From positions 34,339 through 98,338 of the forward strand of contig NZ_LKBD01000013.1 in the NCBI RefSeq assembly GCF_001399975.1: a stretch of 64,000 bases of DNA, read 5' to 3'. The stretch comes from Pseudoalteromonas sp. P1-9 (lineage in GTDB: Bacteria; Pseudomonadota; Gammaproteobacteria; Enterobacterales; Alteromonadaceae). Of the stretch, positions 36,377 to 46,104 are shown one piece after another. The position numbers and the translations under genes are program-made. Numbering within the stretch: position 1 is the stretch's first letter; every line of letters begins with the position of its first letter. The notes under the pieces are model-generated. The model made no database searches. It saw only the letters and a program-made list of their open reading frames with translations, and had not been told where the DNA came from.

Positions 36377-38773
36377 ATGAGAACATATAACCCCACTTGG
36401 TTTGCCCTAAGCGCAATTGCATTAGCGGTGAGCACTCAAACATTGGCTGAAGAACAACAAGCAAATACTGCAAAGCCACAAAATGAATTAGAAAAAATAA
36501 TTGTTACGGGTGTGCCTCAACGACGCACTGTGATGGCATCAAGCGTGTCAGTGAGCAGCATTTCTGCTGAGCAGATCAACGTATCAACACCTCGAACCAC
36601 TGCTGAAGCGTTTAGAATATTACCGGGTGTGCGCTCAGAGTCGACGGGCGGTGAAGGTAATGCAAACATTGCCGTACGGGGCCTACCAGTAGCATCGGGT
36701 GGGGCTAAGTTTTTACAGCTTCAAGAAGACGGGCTGCCGGTTTTACAGTTTGGTGATATCGCTTTTGGTAATGCGGATATTTTTATGCGGTTAGATAGTA
36801 CCGTTCAATCTGTTGAGTCTATTCGTGGTGGCTCTGCGTCTACGGCGGCAAGTAATGCACCGGGCGGTATCATAAACTTTATTTCTAAAACAGGTGAAAG
36901 TGAGTCGGGCAGTGTATCAACGACCTTTGGTTTAGATTACGACGAATTTCGCACTGACTTTGAATACGGAACATATTTATCAGATTCTGTCCGTTTTCAT
37001 GTAGGTGGCTTTGTTCGACAAGGTGAAGGGCCAAGAAATACTGGATTCACTGGAAATAAAGGTGGCCAAATTAAAGCCAACTTAACGAAAGAGTTTGATA
37101 ACGGTTACGTGCGTTTGTATCTAAAGCATTTAGACGACCGAAGCACCAGTTATTTACCAATGCCAATGCGCTCTAATGGCGACTCACTCGCAACATTTGA
37201 CTCATTAGAAGACACACCTCACTCTGCATATTTTATTAAAACACAAGGCTTGGGCGCAAATAATGAAATTCGCCAAGGTGATATGCGTGATGGAATGCAT
37301 CCACAAGTAGACAGTGTGGGCGTGGAAGCAAGTTTTGATTTGGGAAATGACTGGAAAATTGAAAACCGTTTTCGTGTCGCGAATGTAAAAGGCACGTTTA
37401 ATTCTCCATTCCCTGCTGAAGTTGGAAATTCAACCAGTATCGCATCAAGTATTGCTGGAGAAGGTGCGACCCTACAGTATGCTAACGGCCCGCACGCAGG
37501 CTCAGCCTTTAATGATGATACGCTTATGCGCATCCATACATTTGATGTTGAAATGCGTGATTTCGGTTCAATGGTTAATGACACTAAGTTAACGAAAGCA
37601 TTAAGCGATGATACGTCAGTGACATTTGGTTTTTATGCATCTGAGCAAACCATTGCCATGTCTTGGCTTTGGAATTCTTACCTGATGGAGCTGCAGGGCG
37701 ATAATGCCGCGCTCGTCGATGTCTTTGCTGCTGACGGCACCGCATATTCAGAAAATGGTTTGTACGCCTATGGCACTCCAGCATGGGGCAATTGTTGTCA
37801 ACGTAACTACGACACAGACTATTCAACGCGGGCACCTTACTTGGCGGTATCTTCTCAGTTTGACGATATCACCCTAGATGCCAGTGTGCGCTATGACTAT
37901 GGTGAGGCCAAAGGCACGTATGCAGGTGCTGTAGTGTCACAACGAGATATTAATGGTGACGGCGTTATTTCAAAACCAGAAGAACAAGTGGCTGGCATCG
38001 ATATCGCAAACCCAAGCGCAGTGAACTACGATTGGAGCTACACCAGTTATTCAATCGGTGCGAATTATCAAATTAATCCATCACAAGCGGTGTTTGGTCG
38101 AATTAGTGAAGGTGCGCGTGCAAATGCAGATAGATTACTGTTTGGTAAAGTAAATGCTGACGGTAGCGTGGCCAAAGAAGACGCCATTGATGAAGTAACC
38201 CAATATGAGTTTGGTTTAAAACAACGTTTTGATAACGGCAGTTTATTTGCAACGGCGTTTTACGCTGAAACAGAGGAACAAAATTTTGAAGCAACTAGCC
38301 AAAAGTTCTTTGATCGTCAATACGAAGCAAAAGGCATAGAGCTAGAGGGGGTTTACTTTGTCGGGTCATTCGACTTCAGAGGTAACATGACTTGGACGGA
38401 TGCTGAAATTGCTAAAGATGCATTAACACCAGAGGTAGTTGGTAATACGCCACGTCGTCAAGCTGACTTTATCTACTCTCTTATGGCGCGTTACAACATG
38501 GAGCAAGCCGCGGTTGGTTTAAGCTTTATCGGCACCACAGATGCGTACGCACAAGATAATAATGACTTAAAGTTCGATGGTTACACTCAGGTTAATGCAT
38601 TTGCAAGCTATGACGTGACTGACAACTTATCTGTTTCACTCAACATCAATAACCTGTTTGATACGGTGGGCATAACAGAAGCAGAAGAGGGCAGCGTACC
38701 AGCTAACGACATTATTCGCGCACGAAGCATTAATGGCCGTACGACGTCGTTCACATTGAACTATCAATTCTAA
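36377..38773 (+). CDS. TonB-dependent receptor, probable sucrose uptake
   Basis: An outer-membrane transporter of 798 residues: signal peptide (1-24), TonB-box-like region (EKIIVTGVP), plug domain (with VRGLPVASGGAKFLQLQEDGLP and IRGGSASTAASNAPGGIINFISK), and a beta barrel ending in the aromatic terminus SFTLNYQF. The ATG at 36377 follows TGAGG. It lies in the sucrose cluster, 24 bases before fructokinase, behind the LacI operator, so uptake of sucrose across the outer membrane is likely. The long extension of the frame upstream is not a signal peptide. Confidence 0.87.
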   Translation: MRTYNPTWFALSAIALAVSTQTLAEEQQANTAKPQNELEKIIVTGVPQRRTVMASSVSVSSISAEQINVSTPRTTAEAFRILPGVRSESTGGEGNANIAVRGLPVASGGAKFLQLQEDGLPVLQFGDIAFGNADIFMRLDSTVQSVESIRGGSASTAASNAPGGIINFISKTGESESGSVSTTFGLDYDEFRTDFEYGTYLSDSVRFHVGGFVRQGEGPRNTGFTGNKGGQIKANLTKEFDNGYVRLYLKHLDDRSTSYLPMPMRSNGDSLATFDSLEDTPHSAYFIKTQGLGANNEIRQGDMRDGMHPQVDSVGVEASFDLGNDWKIENRFRVANVKGTFNSPFPAEVGNSTSIASSIAGEGATLQYANGPHAGSAFNDDTLMRIHTFDVEMRDFGSMVNDTKLTKALSDDTSVTFGFYASEQTIAMSWLWNSYLMELQGDNAALVDVFAADGTAYSENGLYAYGTPAWGNCCQRNYDTDYSTRAPYLAVSSQFDDITLDASVRYDYGEAKGTYAGAVVSQRDINGDGVISKPEEQVAGIDIANPSAVNYDWSYTSYSIGANYQINPSQAVFGRISEGARANADRLLFGKVNADGSVAKEDAIDEVTQYEFGLKQRFDNGSLFATAFYAETEEQNFEATSQKFFDRQYEAKGIELEGVYFVGSFDFRGNMTWTDAEIAKDALTPEVVGNTPRRQADFIYSLMARYNMEQAAVGLSFIGTTDAYAQDNNDLKFDGYTQVNAFASYDVTDNLSVSLNINNLFDTVGITEAEEGSVPANDIIRARSINGRTTSFTLNYQF

Positions 38774-38797
38774 ACCGCATATTGAGTTGGAGTAATT

Positions 38798-39748
38798 ATG
38801 ACTGAACAAACGACCATGCAACTCACTTGCTTTGGCGAAGCATTAATGGACCTTTTACCTTACGATGGCGAAGCTTTGCTTCCCATTGTGGGCGGGGCAC
38901 CTGCAAATGTTGCAGTGGGATTTGCCAAGTTGGGTGGTAAAAGTGTTTTTTTAGGTGGATTATCGCAAGATCCATTTGGTAAAAAAATTGAAAATACACT
39001 ACAGCATTATGGTGTAGATACACAATTTTGTGTCAAAGTGAATGACGCTAACACCGCGTTAGCTGTGGTGCAGTTAGATCAATACAAAGAACGTCAATTT
39101 AGCTTTTATCGGGAGAACACTGCCGATATCAAAGTTGAAATCGATGCCTTTGACAGTGTTTCTTGGCCAGAAAATGGTATCTTCCATTTTTGTTCAAATA
39201 CCTTAACTGATCCAGATATTTCGCAAGTGCATATGGCACTGTTAAAACGTGCAAAAATGCATAATCAACTGATAAGCTATGATGTTAATTTGCGACTTAA
39301 CTTATGGTTAGATTTAACCTTACTGCCTGAACGTGTAGAACGCTGTTATTTGCACTGCGATATCATAAAGTTTAGTCAAGAAGAGTTAGATTATTTGTGT
39401 CAATTGGGGAATATTTCATGCAAACGCTATTGTAATTGGTTGTTATCACTTGGTGTTAAAGTAATTATTGTATCCAATGGTAAAGGACCTGTTCACGTAA
39501 TCACGGAAAAATCCGAGTTATTTGTAGACACACCAGTGATTACAGTAGCGGATACCACTGGAGCGGGGGATAGCTTAATAAGCGGTTTTCTATTCTACCT
39601 ATCAAATAATGAAATAGATATTTGTACATTGGCTGAAAATACTAATGAGCTGAAGCAGGCAATTGAGTTCGCAATAAAATGTGGCGCATATACATGCACT
39701 GAAATAGGTGCGATGTCAGCTTTACCAACGCTTGATAAGATTGTGTAA
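38798..39748 (+). CDS. scrK: PfkB-family carbohydrate kinase, probable fructokinase
   Basis: A 316-residue kinase with the N-terminal GEALMDLLP and GGAPANVAVGFAKLGG (sugar binding) and the C-terminal ATP/catalytic motif DTTGAGDS at 252-259 (catalytic Asp258). It phosphorylates the fructose released by the phosphorylase. It is 24 bases behind the receptor and should share the operator. Substrate assignment comes from context and motif. Confidence 0.88.
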   Translation: MTEQTTMQLTCFGEALMDLLPYDGEALLPIVGGAPANVAVGFAKLGGKSVFLGGLSQDPFGKKIENTLQHYGVDTQFCVKVNDANTALAVVQLDQYKERQFSFYRENTADIKVEIDAFDSVSWPENGIFHFCSNTLTDPDISQVHMALLKRAKMHNQLISYDVNLRLNLWLDLTLLPERVERCYLHCDIIKFSQEELDYLCQLGNISCKRYCNWLLSLGVKVIIVSNGKGPVHVITEKSELFVDTPVITVADTTGAGDSLISGFLFYLSNNEIDICTLAENTNELKQAIEFAIKCGAYTCTEIGAMSALPTLDKIV

Positions 39749-39765
39749 CACAGTTTATTTTCCTA

Positions 39766-39800
39766 GGTCATTATACAATTTATTCATTTGTATAATGACC
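39766..39800 (+). terminator. Hairpin after fructokinase
   Basis: GGTCATTATACAA pairs perfectly with TTGTATAATGACC across nine bases. There is no T run after it, so it may protect the RNA end rather than terminate. Confidence 0.5.
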
Positions 39801-39869
39801 AACTTTAGCAAATAAGATGTCACTCTATAAAACCAATATATAGGGTGACCCATCCAAATACTAAAACAG

Positions 39870-40138
39870 CTATGGCATAAGCATATTGATTGCCATAGCT
39901 ACTAAAAGCCCTGCAAACACTTTTTTAATGGTGATAACGGGTAAATGGTGTATTGCCTTTGTTCCAAGTGGTGCGGTAAACCAAGAAGTACACACAATGC
40001 CAACAAGTGCCGGTAAGTATACAAGGCCTACAAATCCCTGGCTTAATGATAACTGCTGGCTACCCGACGTGATGTAACCCACTGAGCCAAAAAGCGCAAT
40101 GACAATGCCACAAGCAGATGCACAACTAATGGCGCTTT
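39870..40138 (-). pseudogene. C-terminal remnant of a TSUP permease
   Basis: The minus strand reads KSAISCASACGIVIALFGSVGYITSGSQQLSLSQGF...SWFTAPLGTKAIHHLP, closely matching the last third of the intact TSUP protein at 2068-2877. The N-terminal two thirds are missing and a stop lies in frame just before the break at about 40139. It abuts a LysR remnant on the other strand. Confidence 0.85.
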
Positions 40139-40141
40139 TTT

Positions 40142-40432
40142 AATGACAATACACGTGTTGAAGTGAAGGTGGCTGGGCAACTCGTGTGTAATGATGTAAC
40201 CACGATTGTGCACGCGGCGATAAATAGTGCCGGAATAGCATGGTTGCCGTTTGATATTGCTCGCAGTTACATACAGCAACAGCAGCTTGTGCCTATTTTA
40301 ACTGAGTATTCACTTGAAGCGAGTCAGTTGTGGGCCGTGTATCTATCGCGAAGTTATCAATCTCCGCTTGTGCGAGCATTTATCGATTTTTTATCGGATT
40401 CTTGGCAGCAGGATATTTTGCCAAACAAGTAG
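40142..40432 (+). pseudogene. C-terminal remnant of a LysR regulator
   Basis: From 40142 the plus strand encodes NDNTRVEVKVAGQLVCNDVTTIVHAAINSAGIAWLPFDIARSYI and on to LVRAFIDFLSDSW, the end of a LysR effector domain. The DNA-binding half is gone. Together with the TSUP remnant it looks like a divergent pair whose middle was deleted. Confidence 0.8.
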
Positions 40433-40541
40433 GGATCTGAATGTTCAGATCCCTTGGATATGAAAATGGTTATGATCTCAGGTTTGGCGCAATTAATTTA
40501 CGTTAGCAGTATTTGTGTTAACTTCACCCGAGACCACAGTT

Positions 40542-42959
40542 TTAAAAGCGGTAATTAAAGCGCAATTGGGCATTACGCTCTTTGCCAGGCATACCACCTA
40601 AGAACATCGCCTTTTCGTAGTACACTTTGTCGAATAAGTTATTTAACTTAAGTTGTACACCCCAGTTCTCAGCTTGGTAAGCAATACCCGCGTCAAACAC
40701 GGTATAACTTGGTACATAACCGTCAGGAATACCAAAGGAGTTTGAGTTTGTACTGCGTTCATCAACATAGATGCCGCCAAGGCTGAATTCAATCGGGCTT
40801 TCACTGGTAAAGGCATAGCTTGAATGGGTTAACCAAGCACCCGCTGTAACATATGGTACACCTTTTTGTCGCTCATCATCGTTATCACGGGCATCTTGAT
40901 ACACCGCATTGACATTTAGCTTCCACTGCTCATTTAAATAAGCATTTAAATCAAGTTCAATACCGTTTGTTTCTTCTTTACCATCATAGAAGTAGCGCGG
41001 TACATTCGGTGCTGAAACACCTTCATCAAAATCTGGGTTGTTATAGCGTAAATTAGTGCGACTAGATTCAAATATCACTAATGATGCAACCAGTTGATCA
41101 TCGAGTGCTTTATAACGCATACCAATATCATTACTGATAGATTCTGAATCTTTACGGTCACTTTCGGTGCCGTAGATAGTGCCAAGCACACTGTAGGCGG
41201 TTCGGCCTTTTGCGTGGTTTACAAATATCGAAAAGTCGTCATTTACAAGGTAGGTTGCACCTAAATTATAAGTCATACCACTATCAGAGGTATCTTGCTC
41301 TGGCGTTGGCTCAGCGGCACTTGCGCGGTAACGCGGGTCCACACCAAAGTGCGCATAACGCTGAGTGATTTCATTAAACGCCACACCAATACGCGTAGTT
41401 AAACCAAAGTCAAAATAACCGACGTGTTGAATACCTAAGCCCCAAGCACTGACTTCCTTGTTGTAGTTAGCGGTTTTTAATGGATCATAATCTTCGAAGC
41501 TACCAGCGCCCCAATTAGGTGTGCGAATATCAAAAATATACGGTAATTGACCACGATAAATTGTGTTGCCATCTTTATCTTTAATTACTTTATCAGCGTC
41601 ATAGATTGAATATTGCTGAAAACGAATGTCGCGATCTTCATAATTCGCATTGACTAGTAACTCGTTGTCGATATTATCCATTGAAAAATCGTAACGTAGG
41701 TCGGCAAAATACTGCAAAGATTGCTCATTTGCAGTTACTTTTCGGTATTCTTGACGCCTTGCTGCAAATGGGAACAGCTCACCGTCTACCACAAGTGGTG
41801 CGCGTGGATCGGCATTGATGGTGCCGCGGCGGTTCCAATACACATAGTTATAGGCACCAGTTTGACGGGCAAACCCTGAATCGTAGTCGCGGTATTGTAA
41901 TTGCTGGTTAAAGTAGAGGTTATCAGTGAAGTTAATATTATGTGTTAGCTTTACACGGAACTCTTCGCCTTCATTGTCTTTTGCCATCGACGAAATGATG
42001 CCATTATGACCAAAGGTGTAAGGCGTTAAGCCATCATTGGCAGCAAGTGACTCGGCCAATTGTTGTCTTTGTGCATCGCTCAGCTGAATACCAACTCCGT
42101 TAGGGTCATTTATTAAGTCAGTCCAGCTTACGTCGCCTGCGCTTTTACCGCCGACCGATTCGGCATTATAAATGCGAATAGGGTGACCGATTGAGTCAAC
42201 CGCAATGCCATCTTTAATATAGGCTGTCGAAAGCATTATATCGTGGCTGTCACTAAACACGTATTTGAAGCTGAGGTAGGCTTCGTCGCGGTCGTTGTTT
42301 AAATCGCGATAACCGTCGCTGCGCGCTGATTTAACCAATACACGGTAAGCAAGATCGTCGGTGATTGCTGCCGTTGAATCAAGTTCAAGCGCATAGGTAT
42401 TCCACTGACCTAAATCGGCGGTCATGGTGTGAGAGGCTTCAAACTCTGGTTTTTTCTCAATTAGGTTAATAACACCGCCAGCACTGCCCATGCCGTATAA
42501 ACCGGTTGCTGGGCCTTTTAATACTTCGATTGACTCAACATTGGTCATTGAACGGGTAGGGTTAAAGGTGTTGCCAAGGCCCGCGCCACCATACATGCCG
42601 TCGTATGTGTAGTTAGCACCAAGGCCACGGATCACTAAATTATCGCCAATGCCGTAATTGTTACCAGCTTGGGTTACACCACTGATGTTTCTGATAGCAT
42701 CTTGTAAATTGTCGACAAGTTGCGAGTTAAGTAATTCACTGTCAACCACTACTACGGCTGCTGGGGTTTCCATTAACGACATATTCGATTTAGTAGCAAG
42801 ACCCGAGTTTAGTACCACTTTATTTTGGCGGCCATAAACACTGACAACTTCAATGTCGTCGTTGTTTTTAGCTATTGCTTGGTTATTAGCAAAAGCCATT
42901 GAAGTTGGTAAAAGCGCTGCGCATGACAGTGCAATAAGCGAGAGATTAAATGATTTCAT
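40542..42959 (-). CDS. TonB-dependent siderophore receptor
   Basis: An 805-residue outer-membrane receptor: signal peptide (1-25), TonB-box-like DIEVVSVYG, plug with VIRGLGANYTYDGMYG and VLKGPATGLYGMGSAGGVINLIEKKP, and a barrel ending in LRFNYRF. The plug pattern fits ferric siderophore receptors. A Fur-like site lies 30-50 bases upstream, so iron starvation probably induces it. The siderophore is unknown and no biosynthetic genes are nearby. Confidence 0.9.
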   Translation of the reverse strand: MKSFNLSLIALSCAALLPTSMAFANNQAIAKNNDDIEVVSVYGRQNKVVLNSGLATKSNMSLMETPAAVVVVDSELLNSQLVDNLQDAIRNISGVTQAGNNYGIGDNLVIRGLGANYTYDGMYGGAGLGNTFNPTRSMTNVESIEVLKGPATGLYGMGSAGGVINLIEKKPEFEASHTMTADLGQWNTYALELDSTAAITDDLAYRVLVKSARSDGYRDLNNDRDEAYLSFKYVFSDSHDIMLSTAYIKDGIAVDSIGHPIRIYNAESVGGKSAGDVSWTDLINDPNGVGIQLSDAQRQQLAESLAANDGLTPYTFGHNGIISSMAKDNEGEEFRVKLTHNINFTDNLYFNQQLQYRDYDSGFARQTGAYNYVYWNRRGTINADPRAPLVVDGELFPFAARRQEYRKVTANEQSLQYFADLRYDFSMDNIDNELLVNANYEDRDIRFQQYSIYDADKVIKDKDGNTIYRGQLPYIFDIRTPNWGAGSFEDYDPLKTANYNKEVSAWGLGIQHVGYFDFGLTTRIGVAFNEITQRYAHFGVDPRYRASAAEPTPEQDTSDSGMTYNLGATYLVNDDFSIFVNHAKGRTAYSVLGTIYGTESDRKDSESISNDIGMRYKALDDQLVASLVIFESSRTNLRYNNPDFDEGVSAPNVPRYFYDGKEETNGIELDLNAYLNEQWKLNVNAVYQDARDNDDERQKGVPYVTAGAWLTHSSYAFTSESPIEFSLGGIYVDERSTNSNSFGIPDGYVPSYTVFDAGIAYQAENWGVQLKLNNLFDKVYYEKAMFLGGMPGKERNAQLRFNYRF

Positions 42960-42989
42960 TGTTTACGTAATTGTATTTATAACTAAGAT

Positions 42990-43012
42990 GCAAATGATAA
43001 CTGTAATCATTT
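42990..43012 (-). promoter_or_regulatory. Fur box upstream of the siderophore receptor
   Basis: AAATGAT and ATCATTT form a dyad, and the 19-mer GCAAATGATAACTGTAATC agrees with the Fur consensus at 13 positions; a second overlapping site in the other direction agrees at 12. It lies about 30 bases before the receptor ATG. Confidence 0.65.
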
Positions 43013-43154
43013 ATTTTATTCAATCGTTCAATGTGACATTTAACATTAATAAAAGTAACGGTTAACGTTATTAACAAATTAGCGCTATTTATGAGCTGTG
43101 TAAGTCGATGAGAAGATGTTTTGGATTTTGGATAAGCGCAGTTACATCCACTTA

Positions 43155-43292
43155 ATGCGAACCATACAAATAATAAACACCTGTATTTTGCTGAAAAAGA
43201 ATGAATGGCGTTATATCAAAGATTCATCGGTTGCGGAGTCAGATGATGCGGATTGGATTGATAACATTAAGTTTGCGGGTCAAACAAATTAG
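43155..43292 (+). CDS. Possible small protein (45 residues) or gene remnant
   Basis: The frame MRTIQIINTCILLKKNEWRY followed by an acidic tail ending DWIDNIKFAGQTN stops 28 bases before a strong terminator pointing the same way. The tail reads like real protein. No ribosome site is visible. It may be a small gene or the end of a lost larger one. The rest of the 412-base gap (42960-43371) holds only the Fur box and terminator. Confidence 0.3.
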   Translation: MRTIQIINTCILLKKNEWRYIKDSSVAESDDADWIDNIKFAGQTN

Positions 43293-43320
43293 GGTGTAAT
43301 TTAAACCGTTATATAACACT

Positions 43321-43348
43321 AAAAGCCGCAATCAGTTGCGGCTTTTTT
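43321..43348. terminator. Strong bidirectional terminator
   Basis: AAAAGCCGCAA pairs with TTGCGGCTTTT across four bases, followed by more T. It lies between the possible small gene and the LysR gene, which converge. Confidence 0.88.
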
Positions 43349-43371
43349 GTACTACCGTAAAGTGAGTTAAT

Positions 43372-44256
43372 TTATTTCCAATAGCGTGAATTTTCGCCCG
43401 AAAAGTAGTGTGAAAATTGCGATAGATGCTGATACAAAAAGTCTTTGGTTGCGGTTACTTTTGCTGCTGTTTTTAAATCAGAATGATACAGCAACCATAA
43501 ACTCCAAATTGAGGGTTTTACCGGTATATCTAAGCGGTAAAGATTTGAATGTGGTTGTGAATCGACTAAACCACAGGGTAATTTTGCAATACCTAAGCCA
43601 TTTTTAGTCGCGATAACAAGCGGGCCGAGTTGATCAAATCGTGCGATTACATTGCTACTTGGCAAGTATTTGTTATGCCAATCGGCTTCAAATTCTAGCT
43701 CCCACAATAACACGCGGTGCTGTGCGCGAGAGGTACTTAAATAATCATCACTTGCATAGACACCCCAATTTGATGCAAACAGCTTTCTGCCAATGAGGTC
43801 GTCTTGGCTCGGTGCTGGGGTGAATCGCAATGCAATATCGGCCTCTCTGGCACGCAAGTCTTTGTGCATTGAACCAATTAGTAAGTTGGTTTGAATATTG
43901 GGATAACGCGCATTGAACTCGTTAAGTGCGGGTACCACAAAATCGTTAGCTAGTTCAGGTGTTAAGGCTATATTTACCTCGCCGCTTAGCAGCTGATCTT
44001 GTCCGAATAATTTACGTTCAATATTGCGCTGCTGCTCTTTTAACAACGTGATATCAGGTAACACCGCTTTGCCGGTTTCCGTCAGCTGGTAACCTTTTGG
44101 CACACGTTCAAACAGCCTAACCTTAAAGCGTTTTTCAAATGCTTGAATGCGCCGTGCAACGGTTGTGTGGTTAACCTTAAGTTGCTTGGCAGCGCCCGAT
44201 AAGGTGCCCGACTGATAAAGAGCAACTATGTATTGGTAATCATCATCTAAGTTCAT
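43372..44256 (-). CDS. LysR-family regulator divergent from a GST gene
   Basis: A 294-residue LysR protein with the winged helix at residues 1-60 (ALYQSGTLSGAAKQLKVNHTTVARRIQAFEKRFKVRLFERV) and an effector domain after it. The Met at 44256 is preferred because the preceding 12 residues of the longer frame are hydrophobic and precede the usual LysR start. It faces the GST gene over about 100 bases and probably controls it. Confidence 0.87.
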   Translation of the reverse strand: MNLDDDYQYIVALYQSGTLSGAAKQLKVNHTTVARRIQAFEKRFKVRLFERVPKGYQLTETGKAVLPDITLLKEQQRNIERKLFGQDQLLSGEVNIALTPELANDFVVPALNEFNARYPNIQTNLLIGSMHKDLRAREADIALRFTPAPSQDDLIGRKLFASNWGVYASDDYLSTSRAQHRVLLWELEFEADWHNKYLPSSNVIARFDQLGPLVIATKNGLGIAKLPCGLVDSQPHSNLYRLDIPVKPSIWSLWLLYHSDLKTAAKVTATKDFLYQHLSQFSHYFSGENSRYWK

Positions 44257-44362
44257 CTGTGCATTATTGCACAATAAAAATGCGAAAATCACTAATTTTT
44301 TTAGCGCTAAAGTGGCGTAAAGTGAGTGCGTAATTAATTTAACTTTAGACAGGATGCTAATT

Positions 44363-44971
44363 ATGTATACCCTTTATCATTTTCAAATTTCATGTTCTTC
44401 TGCGGTAAAGATGGCGCTAGAAGTTATTGGTGCAGAACATAAAACTGTGGTAGTGGATCTCTTTGAAGGCGCGCAACACAACGCCGATTTTTTGGCTGTT
44501 AATCCACTTGGTAAATTGCCAGTGTTGGTAGATGGCAGCCACACCTTTACGCAGGGCGAAGCAATTTTAATTTACCTTTCGCAAAAGCACAAAAATGCAC
44601 ACCTAATGCCTGATTTAGCAAGTGTTGATGGCATGGAAGCGTTAAAGTGGTTAAATTTTGTTGCCAGTAGTTTGCATGGCCATTTCACTAAGATATTTCA
44701 TCCGGAAAAAGTGTCAACGGATCATGATTCGGTTAAACAAAATGCTGAAGAAGAGATTGTTAAGTTACTTAATTTTGTGTCAGACCGATTAGCTCAATCG
44801 CCTTATTTAGCAGGCGAAAAACCAACCCTTGCGGATTTATATTTTGCGGTGATCTTAGGCTGGGGGCAGGTGTTAAGTTTTGAGTTGTTTACACGTTTCC
44901 CTGAATTTAAGGTTTATAAACAGCGATTACAAACGACTTTCTCGCAATCAGAAACCTTACAAAATATTTAA
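44363..44971 (+). CDS. Glutathione S-transferase
   Basis: A 202-residue GST with HFQISCSSAVKMALEVIG near the N-terminus, the GSHTFTQGEAILIYLSQK segment that binds glutathione, and a helical C-terminus with LAGEKPTLADLYFA. AGGA about eight bases before the ATG at 44363 supports that start over the one at 44354. The divergent LysR gene is the likely regulator. Confidence 0.88.
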   Translation: MYTLYHFQISCSSAVKMALEVIGAEHKTVVVDLFEGAQHNADFLAVNPLGKLPVLVDGSHTFTQGEAILIYLSQKHKNAHLMPDLASVDGMEALKWLNFVASSLHGHFTKIFHPEKVSTDHDSVKQNAEEEIVKLLNFVSDRLAQSPYLAGEKPTLADLYFAVILGWGQVLSFELFTRFPEFKVYKQRLQTTFSQSETLQNI

Positions 44972-44977
44972 GTTAAC

Positions 44978-45009
44978 CACCGTACTAACAACACATATTT
45001 AGTACGGTG
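44978..45009. terminator. Hairpin between the GST and the lipoprotein gene
   Basis: CACCGTACT pairs with AGTACGGTG around a long loop, between converging genes. T runs are weak. Confidence 0.5.
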
Positions 45010-45016
45010 TAATTCG

Positions 45017-46066
45017 TTACTTAAGGTTATTATCGGTAAGTAACGAATTAAAGCGGGTTTCGAGTTTGCCACCGATAATCGCGACACGCTTTTTCATTTC
45101 TGTTATCCATTTTTCATCGCTCATCACATCTTTTGAAAATGTCATATCGCGTTTAGTGTGACCAACATACAACAAAGCATCGGCAAGTGATTGAAGTGTC
45201 GCATCTTTACTGTTTATTTTACTAAGCATAGGTCGCGCTTTTGGCATTATGTCGCGAAATGGGATATCGGCGAGAACGGAATTATCGTCTAGTTTAATAA
45301 TTTTTGCCGTGTCTGTATTAGGCAACACGTCATACAACACGTTTTGAATAACAGGCCACACAGTAAATACTGAGTTAGGTTTAGCCATCTCAATACGAGA
45401 AACCAGAGACAAATCGTGCTGATTAACCGTTTCTGGATGCGTTGCTTTTAATAAGTGAAAACCGCCAAACACTAAAATCGCTTTTTGGTTAGACTGAATA
45501 ATCGGTTTGAGTGTATCGTAAAAGCCATCTACTTTGCTTGATGCAGCACGCTGCCACGACTCGGCGGTGGCACTTTCCCAATTAAAGTGTTTTTCTGCCA
45601 ACAGTACCGTTAGCTTTTTGTCATCGGGTAATGTTTGGTTTATGGCCCTGATTGATTGCAATAATTCCATATACCCGTCGCCAAGCCATGCGGTGAAATA
45701 GAGGGTTTCGCGCAGTACGTGTTTTAGCTGTGACTCATCAACAGTATCACCTTTAATATACTGATTTATATAGTCTTGATAATTTTGATTGCCAAACTCC
45801 AGCACAATAATTGGCTGCTGCGATACAATTTTTGGTGAGGTAATAATGTCACTTATTGCCAGCATAAAACCAGGGTAGTAATGGGCATCACCAAGTGCAA
45901 CAAATTGATGGGTTGAGAGTGCATCGACAACAACCTGTTCGCTTGGCTTTAGCTGTGTTTGTAATTGACTAATTTGCTCTGGCGATAGATTTAGCGTCGC
46001 ATTTTTCGATAAGTAGTTGCATGCCGCTAAGCAGACAGTAATTAATACAATAGCAAAGTACTTCAT
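45017..46066 (-). CDS. Lipoprotein of the ChaN/EreA-like haem-binding-uptake superfamily
   Basis: A 349-residue lipoprotein with lipobox LAAC at the end of the signal peptide (Cys16). The body resembles ChaN-type proteins: FVALGDAHYYPGF near residue 53 with a metal or haem-like His pair, IIVLEFGNQ near 86, and VFGGFHLLKA later. A second, clearer ChaN homologue is at 47107. It is the last of two genes behind the Fur-like site at 46424, consistent with iron control. Assignment to the superfamily is moderate. Confidence 0.7.
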   Translation of the reverse strand: MKYFAIVLITVCLAACNYLSKNATLNLSPEQISQLQTQLKPSEQVVVDALSTHQFVALGDAHYYPGFMLAISDIITSPKIVSQQPIIVLEFGNQNYQDYINQYIKGDTVDESQLKHVLRETLYFTAWLGDGYMELLQSIRAINQTLPDDKKLTVLLAEKHFNWESATAESWQRAASSKVDGFYDTLKPIIQSNQKAILVFGGFHLLKATHPETVNQHDLSLVSRIEMAKPNSVFTVWPVIQNVLYDVLPNTDTAKIIKLDDNSVLADIPFRDIMPKARPMLSKINSKDATLQSLADALLYVGHTKRDMTFSKDVMSDEKWITEMKKRVAIIGGKLETRFNSLLTDNNLK

Positions 46067-46104
46067 AATAAACCTTGAGAAAATAGGGAAGCGTAAGATT
46101 TTGA

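Noticed and set aside
39870..40432. Reading the TSUP/LysR tails as two short functional genes
   Set aside because: Both lack the N-terminal halves needed for membrane insertion or DNA binding.
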